In this document: piece by piece, positions 54,859 to 62,977 of the stretch | Layout: each line of letters starts with the position of its first letter | Position numbering within the stretch: position 1 is the stretch's first letter | Source of the DNA: Micromonospora coxensis | GTDB lineage: Bacteria; Actinomycetota; Actinomycetes; Mycobacteriales; Micromonosporaceae | Reading direction: 5' to 3' | Length of the DNA: 64,000 nucleotides | NCBI RefSeq assembly: GCF_900090295.1 | Contig: NZ_LT607753.1 | Span: 2,604,001-2,668,000, forward strand | The notes under the pieces: generated by a model | Told to the model about the DNA's origin: nothing | The model's database searches: none | What the model saw: only the letters and a program-made list of their open reading frames with translations | Made by a program: the position numbers and the translations under genes

Positions 54859-55056
54859 TCAGTTGCCGCAGCCGGCCGGGTTGCACCGACAGGTGATGGT
54901 CTTGCAGTCCGCACCGCAGGTGCAGTAGGTGCTGCGGAGCTTGTCCTTGCACCAGCCGTCGTACGGGGTGCAGGCGCACGTCCCGGCCGACGCGGTGACG
55001 GTCGGCAGGAAGCGGCTGACGATGCGGTAGCCGAGATTTTCGGCGGCCTTGAACAT
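54859..55056 (-). CDS. Cys-rich peptide precursor B (65 residues, 9 Cys)
   Basis: AGGAGG lies 6 bp before ATG 55056. The leader KAAENLGYRIVSRFLPTVTA plus SA matches that of precursor A (GYR, RFLPT and TASAG in common). After Ala-Ser-Ala the 41-residue core has Cys at 27, 29, 36, 45, 47, 51, 56, 58 and 63, most at positions equivalent to A; ADC-T-TC-C-AGC is shared. The unpaired number of Cys in both peptides suggests dimerisation, a cofactor or another modification. It has its own SARP-type promoter directly after the signal peptidase gene, so it can be expressed apart from the export operon. Confidence 0.75.
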   Translation of the reverse strand: MFKAAENLGYRIVSRFLPTVTASAGTCACTPYDGWCKDKLRSTYCTCGADCKTITCRCNPAGCGN

Positions 55057-55089
55057 ATTGTCCTCCTCTTTCGATCAGGGACGAGACAG

Positions 55090-55135
55090 AGGTTAGGTCG
55101 ACCCGCTACAGAATCCGTGCGTGTGCCGTACAGAT
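55090..55135 (-). promoter_or_regulatory. Candidate SARP operator and promoter of peptide B
   Basis: On the minus strand ATCTGTA (55135-55129) and TTCTGTA (55113-55107) are 22 bp apart, with a weak middle heptamer ACACGCA (55124-55118) giving 11-bp periodicity. TAACCT (55095-55090) follows after 11 bp. The first heptamer begins at the signal peptidase stop codon. Confidence 0.55.
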
Positions 55136-55680
55136 CAGATGTGCGGGACCATCCGACCCGTTTCACGCGCTGCGGCGGCCCGATGCGGAAAGAGCTTTCC
55201 GACCACGACGCCGAGCACCGATTCCTCCTGGACGTAGCCGAACCGCCGGGAGTCCACGCTCGCTGCGCGGTTGTCACCGAGCACGGCGAGGCAGCCTGTG
55301 GGCACCCGCCCGCCGAGTTGCGTGCGGTGCGCGGCCAGCTCGGACGGCAGTCGATCCCCCGGCACCGCCACCGCCCGCTTGATGATCCAGGGGTCCTCGA
55401 CCGCCGCCCTGTCCGGCAGCCGACCGGCCTGCTCGGGCACCCGCCGGCCGTCGGCCCAGCTGTGCAGGCCCCGCCACGGCGGTGGCCGCCGCACGACCAC
55501 CAACCGGTCACGCGGCACCTCGTCCAGCGGGGCGCGGCGTACCAGCACCAGATCGCCGTGACGCAGGGTCGGCTCCATGCTCGGACCCGCCACCCGTACG
55601 GCGAGGTAGCGTCGGCGTAGCCGCACCAGCCCCACGACCGCCGGCACCGCGAGGGCCAGGGCGACGACCGCGCCGGTCAT
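55135..55680 (-). CDS. Signal peptidase I (S26 family)
   Basis: 181 residues from ATG 55680, overlapping the mauE-like stop by 4 bp. One N-terminal membrane helix (GAVVALALAVPAVVGLVRLR), Ser34 in GPSMEPTLRHGDLVLV as nucleophile and Lys101 in IIKRAVAVPGDRL as general base; GDNRAASVDSRRFGYV is box E. The Ser/Lys dyad marks a bacterial-type enzyme. Being the last gene in an operon with an exporter and redox genes, and next to peptides ending their leader in A-S-A, it is probably the dedicated leader peptidase, acting on the outer face of the membrane. Confidence 0.9.
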   Translation of the reverse strand: MTGAVVALALAVPAVVGLVRLRRRYLAVRVAGPSMEPTLRHGDLVLVRRAPLDEVPRDRLVVVRRPPPWRGLHSWADGRRVPEQAGRLPDRAAVEDPWIIKRAVAVPGDRLPSELAAHRTQLGGRVPTGCLAVLGDNRAASVDSRRFGYVQEESVLGVVVGKLFPHRAAAARETGRMVPHI

Positions 55681-56219
55681 CGCGGCGCCCGTCGGACCGG
55701 GCCGACCAGAAGGTCGGCGACGTCGTCGAAGACCACCACCAGCGCGGCCAGCACGACGGCCGCTCCGATGGCGAGGAGCACTCCGCCGGTCGTCGCCGCG
55801 CCGTCGGTGACGGCCGCACCGGAGATCAGCCCGGCGACGGCGACCACGATCAACGCCGTGTTCCGGACCAGGTGCCGACGTCCGAACGGCGCCACCTTCG
55901 CGCCGAAACAGGGACAGGAGACGCTCCTGCCCCTGGTCGTCACCGCCAGGACGGCGAGCGTGAAGCCCGTGAGGAGCGTCAGTGTGACCACCAGCCCCGA
56001 CAGCGCGGTGGCCGGCACCAGGACCAGCACCGGCACGAGCGCCTCCGCCGCCACCACCGTCATCGCCACCGGACGGCGAACCTGTCGCGGCACCACCTCC
56101 ATCGCGGCGAGACCGGCCTCGAAGGCGCGGAACGCCGCGCGGTTGCGCAGCTTCGCGCCCGCCGAGACGGCGAACACCACGAACAGGACCGAGCGGCTCG
56201 CGATCCAGAGGTAGACCAT
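55677..56219 (-). CDS. MauE/DoxX-like redox membrane protein
   Basis: 180 residues with four to five membrane helices (LWIASRSVLFVVFAVSAGAK first, VTLTLLTGFTLAVLAVTT in the middle). C102 and C104 in SCPCFGAK are the cysteine pair of MauE-type proteins; the GAKLRN segment is also typical. In methylamine dehydrogenase systems MauE and MauD are needed to form the many disulfides of the small subunit. Here the likely role is to pass electrons from the thioredoxin-like partner at 58086 to the membrane pool while the Cys-rich peptides are oxidised. Overlaps the peptidase gene and lies 9 bp after the ABC gene. Confidence 0.85.
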   Translation of the reverse strand: MVYLWIASRSVLFVVFAVSAGAKLRNRAAFRAFEAGLAAMEVVPRQVRRPVAMTVVAAEALVPVLVLVPATALSGLVVTLTLLTGFTLAVLAVTTRGRSVSCPCFGAKVAPFGRRHLVRNTALIVVAVAGLISGAAVTDGAATTGGVLLAIGAAVVLAALVVVFDDVADLLVGPVRRAPR

Positions 56220-56228
56220 GGGGACGTC

Positions 56229-58082
56229 CTAACCCGCCTGCACCGCGCCACGCTCCTCGGCGTAGCCACGGGCCTGCGTCCGGAAGAGTTCCGCGTAGCT
56301 GCCGCCACGCGCCAGCAGGGTTTCGTGGTCGCCGCTCTCGGCCACCACACCGTCGCCCAGCACGACGATCAGGTCCGCGTCCCGGAGCGTGTTCAGGCGG
56401 TGCGAGATCACCACACTGGTCGCACCCGACCGGTAGCGACGCAGGCTGCGGGAGACCTCGTGCTCGGCCAGCGGGTCGAGTCCCGCACTGGGCTCGTCGA
56501 GGATCATCACGTCGCGGACCTGCCGGACGAAGGCGCGCGCGAGCGCCACCCGCTGCCACTGACCGCCGGACAGGAGCACCCCGGTGTCCGGATCGTCCCG
56601 CTCACCCTCGATCTTGAACAGCCGGGTGAGCAGGGTGTCGTACCCGCGAGGCAGCGCGACGAGGTCGTCGTGGATGCCCGCCGTCGAGGCCGCGCGGCGG
56701 ACCAGGGCCGGATCCTCCGCCGCCCGGACGTCCCCGAAGGCGATGTTGTCGGTGGCCGAGAGGTCGTAGTGCATGAAGTCCTGGAACACCGAGCTGATCC
56801 GGCCCCGCAGCTCCTGCACGTCGAGGTGGCGCAGATCGACGCCGTCCCAGAGGATCGCCCCCCGGACGGGGTCGTAGAACCGGCAGAGCAGTTTGACCAG
56901 GGTGCTCTTGCCCGCGCCGTTGCGCCCCACCAGGCCCACGGTCGCACCGGCGGGAACGAAGAGGCTCACGCCGCGCAGGATCCAGTCGTGGTCCTCGGAA
57001 TAGCGGAACCAGACGTCACGGAACTCGATGCCGTGACGCAGTCGGGGGACCGGCACCGGGGCAGCCGACTCCGGAAGGTCCGGACCGGCGGTGACCACCG
57101 CCAAGTAGTGACCGAAGAGGATGAGCTGTTCGTTCGCTCGGGCCAGGGAGAGTGCGAGGCTGACCAGTCCGCCCTGCACACCGGCCACGGTCGCCAGGAA
57201 CAACGTCAGGTCACCGACCGACAGCTGCCCCGCGTACGCCTGCCGCACCGACCAGACGAGTGCGGCACCCGTCACCCCGGCTGCGAGCAGGGCGAGCAGA
57301 CCCTGCAGGCGCAGCTCGATCACATCCTGACGGCGCCGTACCGCGTTCGCCGTCCGCCGCTCCCGCAGCATGCGGCCCCGCAGGAACGGCCCGGCGCCGA
57401 ACAACCTGATCTCCTTGGCCGCCTGCACGCTGGCGAGCAGGCCGCTGTAGAAGAACTCGCGGCGCTCCACCGGACCGAGGCCCCACGTCGTCCGTGCTCG
57501 GCGTCGTGCCATGGCGACCTCGGCCAACACCACCGGAACCGCCGCCAGCACGACGAGCACGCACATCACCGGGCTGACGACGAGCAGGGACAGCACGAAG
57601 CTCAGCACCGTGACCGTCGTGGCGACCACCGACAGCAGGTCGGAGACCATCGAACTCGACGTCACGCCCGCAGCCGTCTGGGCCAGCCGCAGCCGGTCCT
57701 GGAACTCCGGCTCCTCGAACCTGGCCAGCCCCTTGAAGCGTTCCACCGCCGCGTACAACTGATCCTGGGCGCGCAGGCCGGTCGCGCGTTCGAGCTGGTC
57801 CCGGAAGTACGCCGACAGATGCGGGACGGCACCGGCCAGCAGCCCGACGACCACCAGCGCGACGACCACCGGCATCGGATCCACCCGTGCCCGGCCGGTG
57901 GTGATCCCGTCCAGCAGCAGCTTGGTCAGCCAGGCCGCCGCCACCGGGACGACCGCCTGCCCCAGCGCGAGCAGGGCGTAACCGGTCAGGGCGCCCGGTG
58001 CCGCCTGGGCCGCCTGGCGGAGCGCCAGCCGTCCGGCCCGCAGTGCGGACCGGACGCTCTGGTCGACGTTCGTCTGCATCAC
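56229..58082 (-). CDS. ABC exporter (fused permease-ATPase) of the Cys-rich peptide locus
   Basis: 617 residues from GTG 58082 (or ATG 58079). Six-helix ABC exporter domain (about 20-330) and ATPase: Walker A GRNGAGKST near residue 387, signature LLSGGQWQRVALARAF, Walker B VMILDEPSAGLD and H-loop ISHRLNTL. No N-terminal C39 peptidase domain is present, which fits a locus with a separate signal peptidase. Probably exports the leader-bearing Cys-rich peptides as a homodimer. Starts 3 bp after the thioredoxin-like gene. Confidence 0.9.
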   Translation of the reverse strand: MMQTNVDQSVRSALRAGRLALRQAAQAAPGALTGYALLALGQAVVPVAAAWLTKLLLDGITTGRARVDPMPVVVALVVVGLLAGAVPHLSAYFRDQLERATGLRAQDQLYAAVERFKGLARFEEPEFQDRLRLAQTAAGVTSSSMVSDLLSVVATTVTVLSFVLSLLVVSPVMCVLVVLAAVPVVLAEVAMARRRARTTWGLGPVERREFFYSGLLASVQAAKEIRLFGAGPFLRGRMLRERRTANAVRRRQDVIELRLQGLLALLAAGVTGAALVWSVRQAYAGQLSVGDLTLFLATVAGVQGGLVSLALSLARANEQLILFGHYLAVVTAGPDLPESAAPVPVPRLRHGIEFRDVWFRYSEDHDWILRGVSLFVPAGATVGLVGRNGAGKSTLVKLLCRFYDPVRGAILWDGVDLRHLDVQELRGRISSVFQDFMHYDLSATDNIAFGDVRAAEDPALVRRAASTAGIHDDLVALPRGYDTLLTRLFKIEGERDDPDTGVLLSGGQWQRVALARAFVRQVRDVMILDEPSAGLDPLAEHEVSRSLRRYRSGATSVVISHRLNTLRDADLIVVLGDGVVAESGDHETLLARGGSYAELFRTQARGYAEERGAVQAG

Positions 58083-58085
58083 CCG

Positions 58086-58637
58086 CTAGGCCGCCGCGGC
58101 GACCGGCAGCACCGACAGGTTGTGTCCACCGGCCGACACCGTGCCGGTGGCGCCCATCACGTAGAACGACGGGTAGCTCTCGGTGCGGAAGGCGGCGGCC
58201 ACCCTCTCGGCCGCCGCTCCGGTGACCACCTCGGCCACCGGGCTCAACAGCTCCGTCATCTCCGCGGCCTCGGCCGCGCTCGCGACCACGACGGCCACGG
58301 TCGGCTCCGCGCCGGCCGGCCGCCCGGCCGCGTACGCGGCGAACTCGGGTGCCCGCTCCTTGCAGGGCTGGCAGTGCGGCGAGAAGAAGGCGACGACCGA
58401 GCCCTGCACCAGGTCGGTGAGCGCGATCTGCCGCCCGGTCACCGACTCCGCAGCGAACGGCTCGGCCGTCTCGCCCGGTGCCAGCACGTCCGCGTCGACG
58501 CCGTGCCCGTCGCCGGAGGACTTGTTGGAGATGAGTTCGGCGTGTTCGCGCAGTCTGCGAACGACGCCCGCGGTCAGCAGCAGGTTGAACAGACCCAGAA
58601 TGCCGACCAGGACCACCGCGGCGATCAGGATTCCCAT
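58086..58637 (-). CDS. MauD/TlpA-like membrane-anchored thioredoxin
   Basis: 183 residues: one N-terminal helix (GILIAAVVLVGILGLFNLLL), then an extracytoplasmic thioredoxin domain with the active site SPHCQPCKE (C89, C92) and ESYPSFYVMGATG near the cis-Pro position. The single anchor plus C-x-x-C and the nearby mauE-like gene are as in MauD. First gene of a four-gene operon (thioredoxin, exporter, MauE-like, signal peptidase). Expected to oxidise or rearrange disulfides in the exported peptides. GGGAGG lies 10 bp before ATG 58637. Confidence 0.88.
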   Translation of the reverse strand: MGILIAAVVLVGILGLFNLLLTAGVVRRLREHAELISNKSSGDGHGVDADVLAPGETAEPFAAESVTGRQIALTDLVQGSVVAFFSPHCQPCKERAPEFAAYAAGRPAGAEPTVAVVVASAAEAAEMTELLSPVAEVVTGAAAERVAAAFRTESYPSFYVMGATGTVSAGGHNLSVLPVAAAA

Positions 58638-58670
58638 GGCACATGTACCTCCCGTAGGCGAAGCGTCGTC

Positions 58671-58716
58671 ACGCTAACGACGAGCGGTACAACCGCCTTA
58701 CACGGCCGCTACAACG
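58671..58716 (-). promoter_or_regulatory. Candidate SARP operator and promoter of the export/redox operon
   Basis: On the minus strand three heptamers, CGTTGTA (58716-58710), CCGTGTA (58705-58699) and GGTTGTA (58694-58688), have 4-bp spacers and exact 11-bp periodicity. TAGCGT (58676-58671) follows after 11 bp, with the thioredoxin-like gene 34 bp further. This is the typical layout of SARP-activated promoters. Confidence 0.65.
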
Positions 58717-58752
58717 GCCTGCCCGGGAGGCTGCGACGGACCCGGATACGAC

Positions 58753-58789
58753 GAACCGCCTGCCGGCCCGTGGGGCCGGCAGGCGGTTC
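58753..58789 (-). terminator. Terminator hairpin of oligopeptide operon 2
   Basis: GAACCGCCTGCCGGCCC and its exact complement form a 17-bp stem with a 3-nt loop, 8 bp beyond the stop codon of the dppF-like gene on the minus strand. It also insulates the Cys-rich peptide locus from this operon. Confidence 0.8.
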
Positions 58790-58796
58790 GGGCGGA

Positions 58797-59810
58797 TCAC
58801 GCCTCGTGGGTGGCGACGATCTCGCGCTTCTCCGCGAAGTGGCAGGCGCTCGGGTGGTCCGAGCCCGGCCGGATCTCCAGCAGCGGCGGCTGCTCGGCGC
58901 AGATGTCCTGCGCCTTCCAGCACCGGGTCCGGAACCGGCAGCCCGAGGGCGGGCTGATCGGGGAGGGGACGTCACCGGTGAGCCGGATGATCGTCTTGTT
59001 CTCCCGCAGCGTCGGGTCCGGCACCGGCACCGCCGAGAGCAGCGCCTGGGTGTACGGGTGCGTCGGCCGCTCGTAGATCTCGTCCTCGGTGCCGATCTCG
59101 ACCATCTTGCCGAGGTACATCACCGCGACCCGGTCGGAGAGGTGACGCACCACCGACAGGTCGTGGGCGATGAAGACGTACGACAGGCCGAACTCGCTCT
59201 GGAGCTTCTCCAGCAGGTTCATCACCTGCGCCTGGATCGACACGTCCAGGGCCGACACCGGCTCGTCGCAGATGATGATCTCGGGCCGCAGGGCGAGCGC
59301 CCGGGCGATGCCGATGCGCTGGCGCTGACCGCCGGAGAACTGGTGCGGGTACCGGTTGATGTGCTCCGGGTTGAGGCCGACCAGGTCGAGCAGTTCCTTG
59401 ACCTTGTCCCGGCGGCTGCCCTTCGGCGCGACCTCCGGGTGGATCTCGAACGGCTCACCGATCAGGTCGCCGACCGTCATCCGCGGGTTGAGCGAGGTGT
59501 ACGGGTCCTGCATCACCAGCTGGATCTGGCGACGCAGCCGGCGCAGCGCGCCGCCGGACAGCTTGGAGATGTCCTGACCCTTGTAGAGCACGTTGCCGGC
59601 GGTCGGCTTCTCCAGGTTCATCAGCACCCGGCTCAGCGTCGACTTGCCGCAACCCGACTCACCCACCACGCCCAGCGTCTCGCCGGCCTTCAGGTCGAAG
59701 GAGACGCCGTCGACGGCCTTGACGTGACCGATGGTCTTCTTGAACACCACACCCCGGGTCACGGGGTAGTGCTTGACCAGGTCACGTACCTCGAGGATGT
59801 TCTCAGTCAC
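58797..59810 (-). CDS. Oligopeptide ABC transporter ATP-binding protein, DppF-like (operon 2)
   Basis: 337 residues from GTG 59810. Walker [10 protein letters not shown], signature [15 protein letters not shown], Walker [14 protein letters not shown]-loop [15 protein letters not shown]-terminal cysteines [14 protein letters not shown]. Overlaps the dppD-like gene by 8 bp. Near-identical motifs and C-terminus to the operon 1 protein show recent or conserved duplication. Confidence 0.94.
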   Translation of the reverse strand: MTENILEVRDLVKHYPVTRGVVFKKTIGHVKAVDGVSFDLKAGETLGVVGESGCGKSTLSRVLMNLEKPTAGNVLYKGQDISKLSGGALRRLRRQIQLVMQDPYTSLNPRMTVGDLIGEPFEIHPEVAPKGSRRDKVKELLDLVGLNPEHINRYPHQFSGGQRQRIGIARALALRPEIIICDEPVSALDVSIQAQVMNLLEKLQSEFGLSYVFIAHDLSVVRHLSDRVAVMYLGKMVEIGTEDEIYERPTHPYTQALLSAVPVPDPTLRENKTIIRLTGDVPSPISPPSGCRFRTRCWKAQDICAEQPPLLEIRPGSDHPSACHFAEKREIVATHEA

Positions 59811-60846
59811 GGTTCACCAGCTCCTCGGCGAAGTGGCAGGCGCTGGCCCGGCCGGCGCCGATCTGCAGCAACGGGGGGAGCTTCTCGCGGCACACCGGCT
59901 GCGCCATCGGGCAGCGCGGGTTGAACGGGCAGCCCGGCGGGATGTTCATCAGGTTCGGCGGGAGGCCCTTGATGGTGCGGAGCTGCTGCCCCTTCTCGTC
60001 CAGACGCGGGATCGAGTCGAGCAGGCCGAGGGTGTACGGGTGCGCCGGCTTGGCGTACAGGTCGTAGACGTCGGCTTCCTCGACGATCCGACCGGCGTAC
60101 ATGACCGCGATCCGGTCCGCGACGTCGGCCACCACGCCGAGGTCGTGGGTGATCAGGATCATGCCCATCCGCCGCTCCCGCTGGAGCTCGCCGAGCAGGT
60201 CCATGATCTGGGCCTGCACGGTCACGTCCAGCGCGGTGGTCGGCTCGTCCGCGATCAGCACCTCCGGGTCGAGCGCCAGCGACATCGCGATCATCGCGCG
60301 CTGCCGCATTCCGCCGGAGAACTGGTGCGGGAAGTTGTTGAACCGGCCCTTGGCGTTCGGGATCTTGACCTGGTCGAGCATCTCGATCGCGCGCTTCTTG
60401 GCGTCCGCGCGGCTCATCCCGCGCCGGATCCGGAACTGCTCGGCGATCTGGAACCCGACGGTGAAGACCGGGTTCAGCGCGGAGAGCGAGTCCTGGAAGA
60501 TCATCGCGATGCCCTCGCCGCGGATGCGGCGACGCTCCTCGGCGGACATCTTGAGCATGTCCTTGCCGTGGAAGCGGACCTGACCGCCGCTGACGAAGCC
60601 GGGCGGCATGTCGAGGATGCCCATGATGGTCTGCGCGGTGACGCTCTTGCCGGAGCCGGACTCGCCGAGCACGGCGAGGGTCTCCCCCGCGTCGACGTGG
60701 TACGTGACCCCGTTGATGACCTTGGCGACGCCGTCCCGGGTGCGGAACTCCACCCGCAGGTCGTCGACCTCGAGCAGCCGGCCGGAGGGGCGGCCGGATC
60801 CGTCGGCGCCCGGTGCGGACTGCTCGGACACGAGAATGTCGGACAA
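59803..60846 (-). CDS. Oligopeptide ABC transporter ATP-binding protein, DppD-like (operon 2)
   Basis: 347 residues from a rare TTG start at 60846, supported by GGGGAG 6 bp before it. Walker A GESGSGKS, signature [15 protein letters not shown], Walker [14 protein letters not shown]-loop [15 protein letters not shown]-terminal cluster CPFNPRCPMAQPVC. Same gene order as operon 1. Confidence 0.93.
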   Translation of the reverse strand: MSDILVSEQSAPGADGSGRPSGRLLEVDDLRVEFRTRDGVAKVINGVTYHVDAGETLAVLGESGSGKSVTAQTIMGILDMPPGFVSGGQVRFHGKDMLKMSAEERRRIRGEGIAMIFQDSLSALNPVFTVGFQIAEQFRIRRGMSRADAKKRAIEMLDQVKIPNAKGRFNNFPHQFSGGMRQRAMIAMSLALDPEVLIADEPTTALDVTVQAQIMDLLGELQRERRMGMILITHDLGVVADVADRIAVMYAGRIVEEADVYDLYAKPAHPYTLGLLDSIPRLDEKGQQLRTIKGLPPNLMNIPPGCPFNPRCPMAQPVCREKLPPLLQIGAGRASACHFAEELVNRD

Positions 60847-60857
60847 CTCAGTCTCCC

Positions 60858-61832
60858 CTATCGGAGCTTCGGGTCGAGGGCCTCGCGGACAGCCTCACCG
60901 AGCATGACGAAGCTCAGCACGGCGGTGACGAGGAACGCGGAGGGGAAGAAGAGCAGGAACGGCGAGGGCCGCAGGTAGTTCTGCGCCTCGTTGACCATGA
61001 TTCCCCAGGAGACCACCGGGCTCTTCAGGCCGATGCCCAGGAAGGAGAGCGTGGCCTCGGCGCCGATGAACGAGCCGACCATGATCGTCCCGTACACCAG
61101 CAGCGGCGCCAGGCAGTTCGGCAGCAGGTGCTTGAGGATGATCCGGCTGGTGCTGGCGCCCATGGCCCGCGCGGCCACGATGTAGTCGGCCTCCTTGTTG
61201 GCGAGCACCGACGAGCGCATCAGCCGCATGACCACTGGCCAGCCCAGCAGGACCAGGGACGCGATGACCAGGCCCTTGATCTGCCATTCGCTGTTGTCGC
61301 TGCCGGCGCCGTTGAAGGTGGTCAGGATGACGATGGCGCCGAGCACGAACGGCAGGCCGAAGAAGATGTCGGCGATCCGGGAGAGCAGGGCGTCCACCCA
61401 GCCACCCCGGTAGCCGGCGATGATGCCCATCGTCCCGCCGATCAGCATGACGCCGAGCACCGAGAGCAGCGACACCACGATCGACGCGTTGGCGCCGTAG
61501 ATCACCCGGGCGAAGACGTCACGGCCCTGCACGTCGTAGCCGAACCAGGCGTCACCCGAGGGCTCCACCCGGCTGCGCGACAGCGCGCCGTTGTACGGGT
61601 CGCCGTTGGTGAACAGCGACGGGAAGACCGCCATCAGCACGAAGAGCACGATGAACGTGGCGGAGATCCAGAACAGCGGCTTGCGCCGCAGGTCCCGCCA
61701 GGCGTCACCGAGCAGACCGCGGGGCTTCTCCTTGCGGGTCGCCTCCGGCTGGCCCGGGGTCGCCGGCACCATCTCGGTCGGGTTCTCCGGCCGGGGGGTG
61801 CTGACGATGGAAGCGGCACTCGGGTCACTCAT
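60858..61832 (-). CDS. Oligopeptide ABC transporter permease, DppC-like (operon 2)
   Basis: 324 residues: a 55-residue cytosolic head, first helix FWISATFIVLFVLMAVFPSL, FGYDVQGRDVFARVIYGANA and the EAA loop AARAMGASTSRIILKHLLPN. ATG 61832 is preceded by GAGGTG, part of the intercistronic repeat, as in operon 1. Confidence 0.93.
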   Translation of the reverse strand: MSDPSAASIVSTPRPENPTEMVPATPGQPEATRKEKPRGLLGDAWRDLRRKPLFWISATFIVLFVLMAVFPSLFTNGDPYNGALSRSRVEPSGDAWFGYDVQGRDVFARVIYGANASIVVSLLSVLGVMLIGGTMGIIAGYRGGWVDALLSRIADIFFGLPFVLGAIVILTTFNGAGSDNSEWQIKGLVIASLVLLGWPVVMRLMRSSVLANKEADYIVAARAMGASTSRIILKHLLPNCLAPLLVYGTIMVGSFIGAEATLSFLGIGLKSPVVSWGIMVNEAQNYLRPSPFLLFFPSAFLVTAVLSFVMLGEAVREALDPKLR

Positions 61833-61917
61833 GCCTGCACCTCGCTACGGTCGGCACGGGCGTGAGTGCCCGCGCACGCTGCAATGATCATCAGTTCGCT
61901 TCGCTCACTCATAGCGA
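61833..61917 (-). repeat. Intercistronic repeat between dppB-like and dppC-like genes (operon 2)
   Basis: On the minus strand it begins CGCTATGAGTGAGCGAAGCG, over the dppB-like stop codon, and ends AGCGAGGTGCAGGCATGAGT at the dppC-like start. Operon 1 has the same two ends joined directly (33047-33078); here about 50 bp are inserted between them. Confidence 0.65.
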
Positions 61918-62831
61918 ATCCTCGGGTCCAGGGCGGCGTAGAGCAGGTCGACCAGCAGGTTCATCAGCAGGTAGATGAGCACCAGGACCACCACGATCGA
62001 GACAACCGTAGCGCTCTCCTTGGTGACGATCGCCCGGAGGACCTGGCGGCCGATGCCGTTGATGCCGAAGATGCCCTCGGTGATGATCGCGCCGCCCATC
62101 AGGGCGCCGAGGTCCGTGCCGAGCAGGGTGACCACCGGGATCAGGGAGTTGCGCAGCAGGTGGACACCGACCACCCGGCGCATGGGCAGGCCCTTGGCGA
62201 TCGCGGTCCGCACGTAGTCGGCGCGACGGTTCTCCGCGATGCTGGTGCGGGCCACCCGGGCGACGTACGCCGTCGAGGCGCTGCCGAGCACGAAGCCGGG
62301 AAGGATGAGTTCGGTGAAGCGCATCTCGCCGGAGACGGTCGGCTTGACGATCTCCCACTGCACACCGAAGAGCCACTGGAGCACGAAGCCGATGACGAAG
62401 ACCGGCAGCGCGATGAGGAAGAGGGTGCTGACGAGGACCAGGTTGTCCAGGAAGCCGTTGCGCCGCAGACCGGTGAGCACACCGGCGGTGAGGCCGATGA
62501 TGGCCTCGATGAGCAGGGCGACCGCGGCCAGCTTCAACGTGTTGGGGTACGACGTCGCGATGATGTCGTTCACGGAGCGGCCGGACCAGGTCGAGCCGAA
62601 GTCCCCCTGGAAGAGGTTCTTCATGTAGACCGCGTACTGCACGAAAAATGGCTCGTCCAGGTGGTACTTCTCGGTCATCATGGCGACGTAGTTCTCCGGG
62701 CAGCCCCGATCACCGCACTTGCCGGCGAACGGGTCACCGGGAACCGCCCAGACGAGCGCGTAGATCATTAACGTCGTCCCGATGAACACGGGGACGAGTT
62801 GGAGCAGCCGTCTCAACAGATAACGGCCCAT
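61905..62831 (-). CDS. Oligopeptide ABC transporter permease, DppB-like (operon 2)
   Basis: 308 residues from ATG 62831 (MGRYLLRRLLQLVPVFIGTT), the normal family start; a longer frame upstream adds 26 unconserved residues. Six helices, the EAA loop RTAIAKGLPMRRVVGVHLLR and the ending LDPRIRYE identical to that of operon 1. Confidence 0.93.
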   Translation of the reverse strand: MGRYLLRRLLQLVPVFIGTTLMIYALVWAVPGDPFAGKCGDRGCPENYVAMMTEKYHLDEPFFVQYAVYMKNLFQGDFGSTWSGRSVNDIIATSYPNTLKLAAVALLIEAIIGLTAGVLTGLRRNGFLDNLVLVSTLFLIALPVFVIGFVLQWLFGVQWEIVKPTVSGEMRFTELILPGFVLGSASTAYVARVARTSIAENRRADYVRTAIAKGLPMRRVVGVHLLRNSLIPVVTLLGTDLGALMGGAIITEGIFGINGIGRQVLRAIVTKESATVVSIVVVLVLIYLLMNLLVDLLYAALDPRIRYE

Positions 62832-62923
62832 GGGGTGGTCCTCCAGACAGGGGGCGCGTCGGACGGCCGACACGGATGGTGACAACGTGGCGAGGGAATG
62901 TTGTAACACCCCTCGCGGAACGG

Positions 62924-62963
62924 CCCCGGGTCGGGCTCACCGGTAGGCGAGCCCGACCCGGGG
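62924..62963 (-). terminator. Hairpin between binding protein and permease genes (operon 2)
   Basis: CCCCGGGTCGGGCTC and GAGCCCGACCCGGGG form a perfect 15-bp stem with a 10-nt loop, 15 bp beyond the binding-protein stop. It shares the GGGTCGGG core with the hairpin at the same place in operon 1 and probably tunes the binding protein to permease ratio. Confidence 0.7.
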
Positions 62964-62977
62964 TCAGACCGTTCGGA

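Noticed and set aside
55482..59924. A 1480-codon open frame on the plus strand
   Set aside because: It runs antisense through the exporter, MauE-like, thioredoxin and DppF genes, which have clear motifs. Long antisense frames arise from the high GC content; the translation is rich in Arg, Gln and His without domains.
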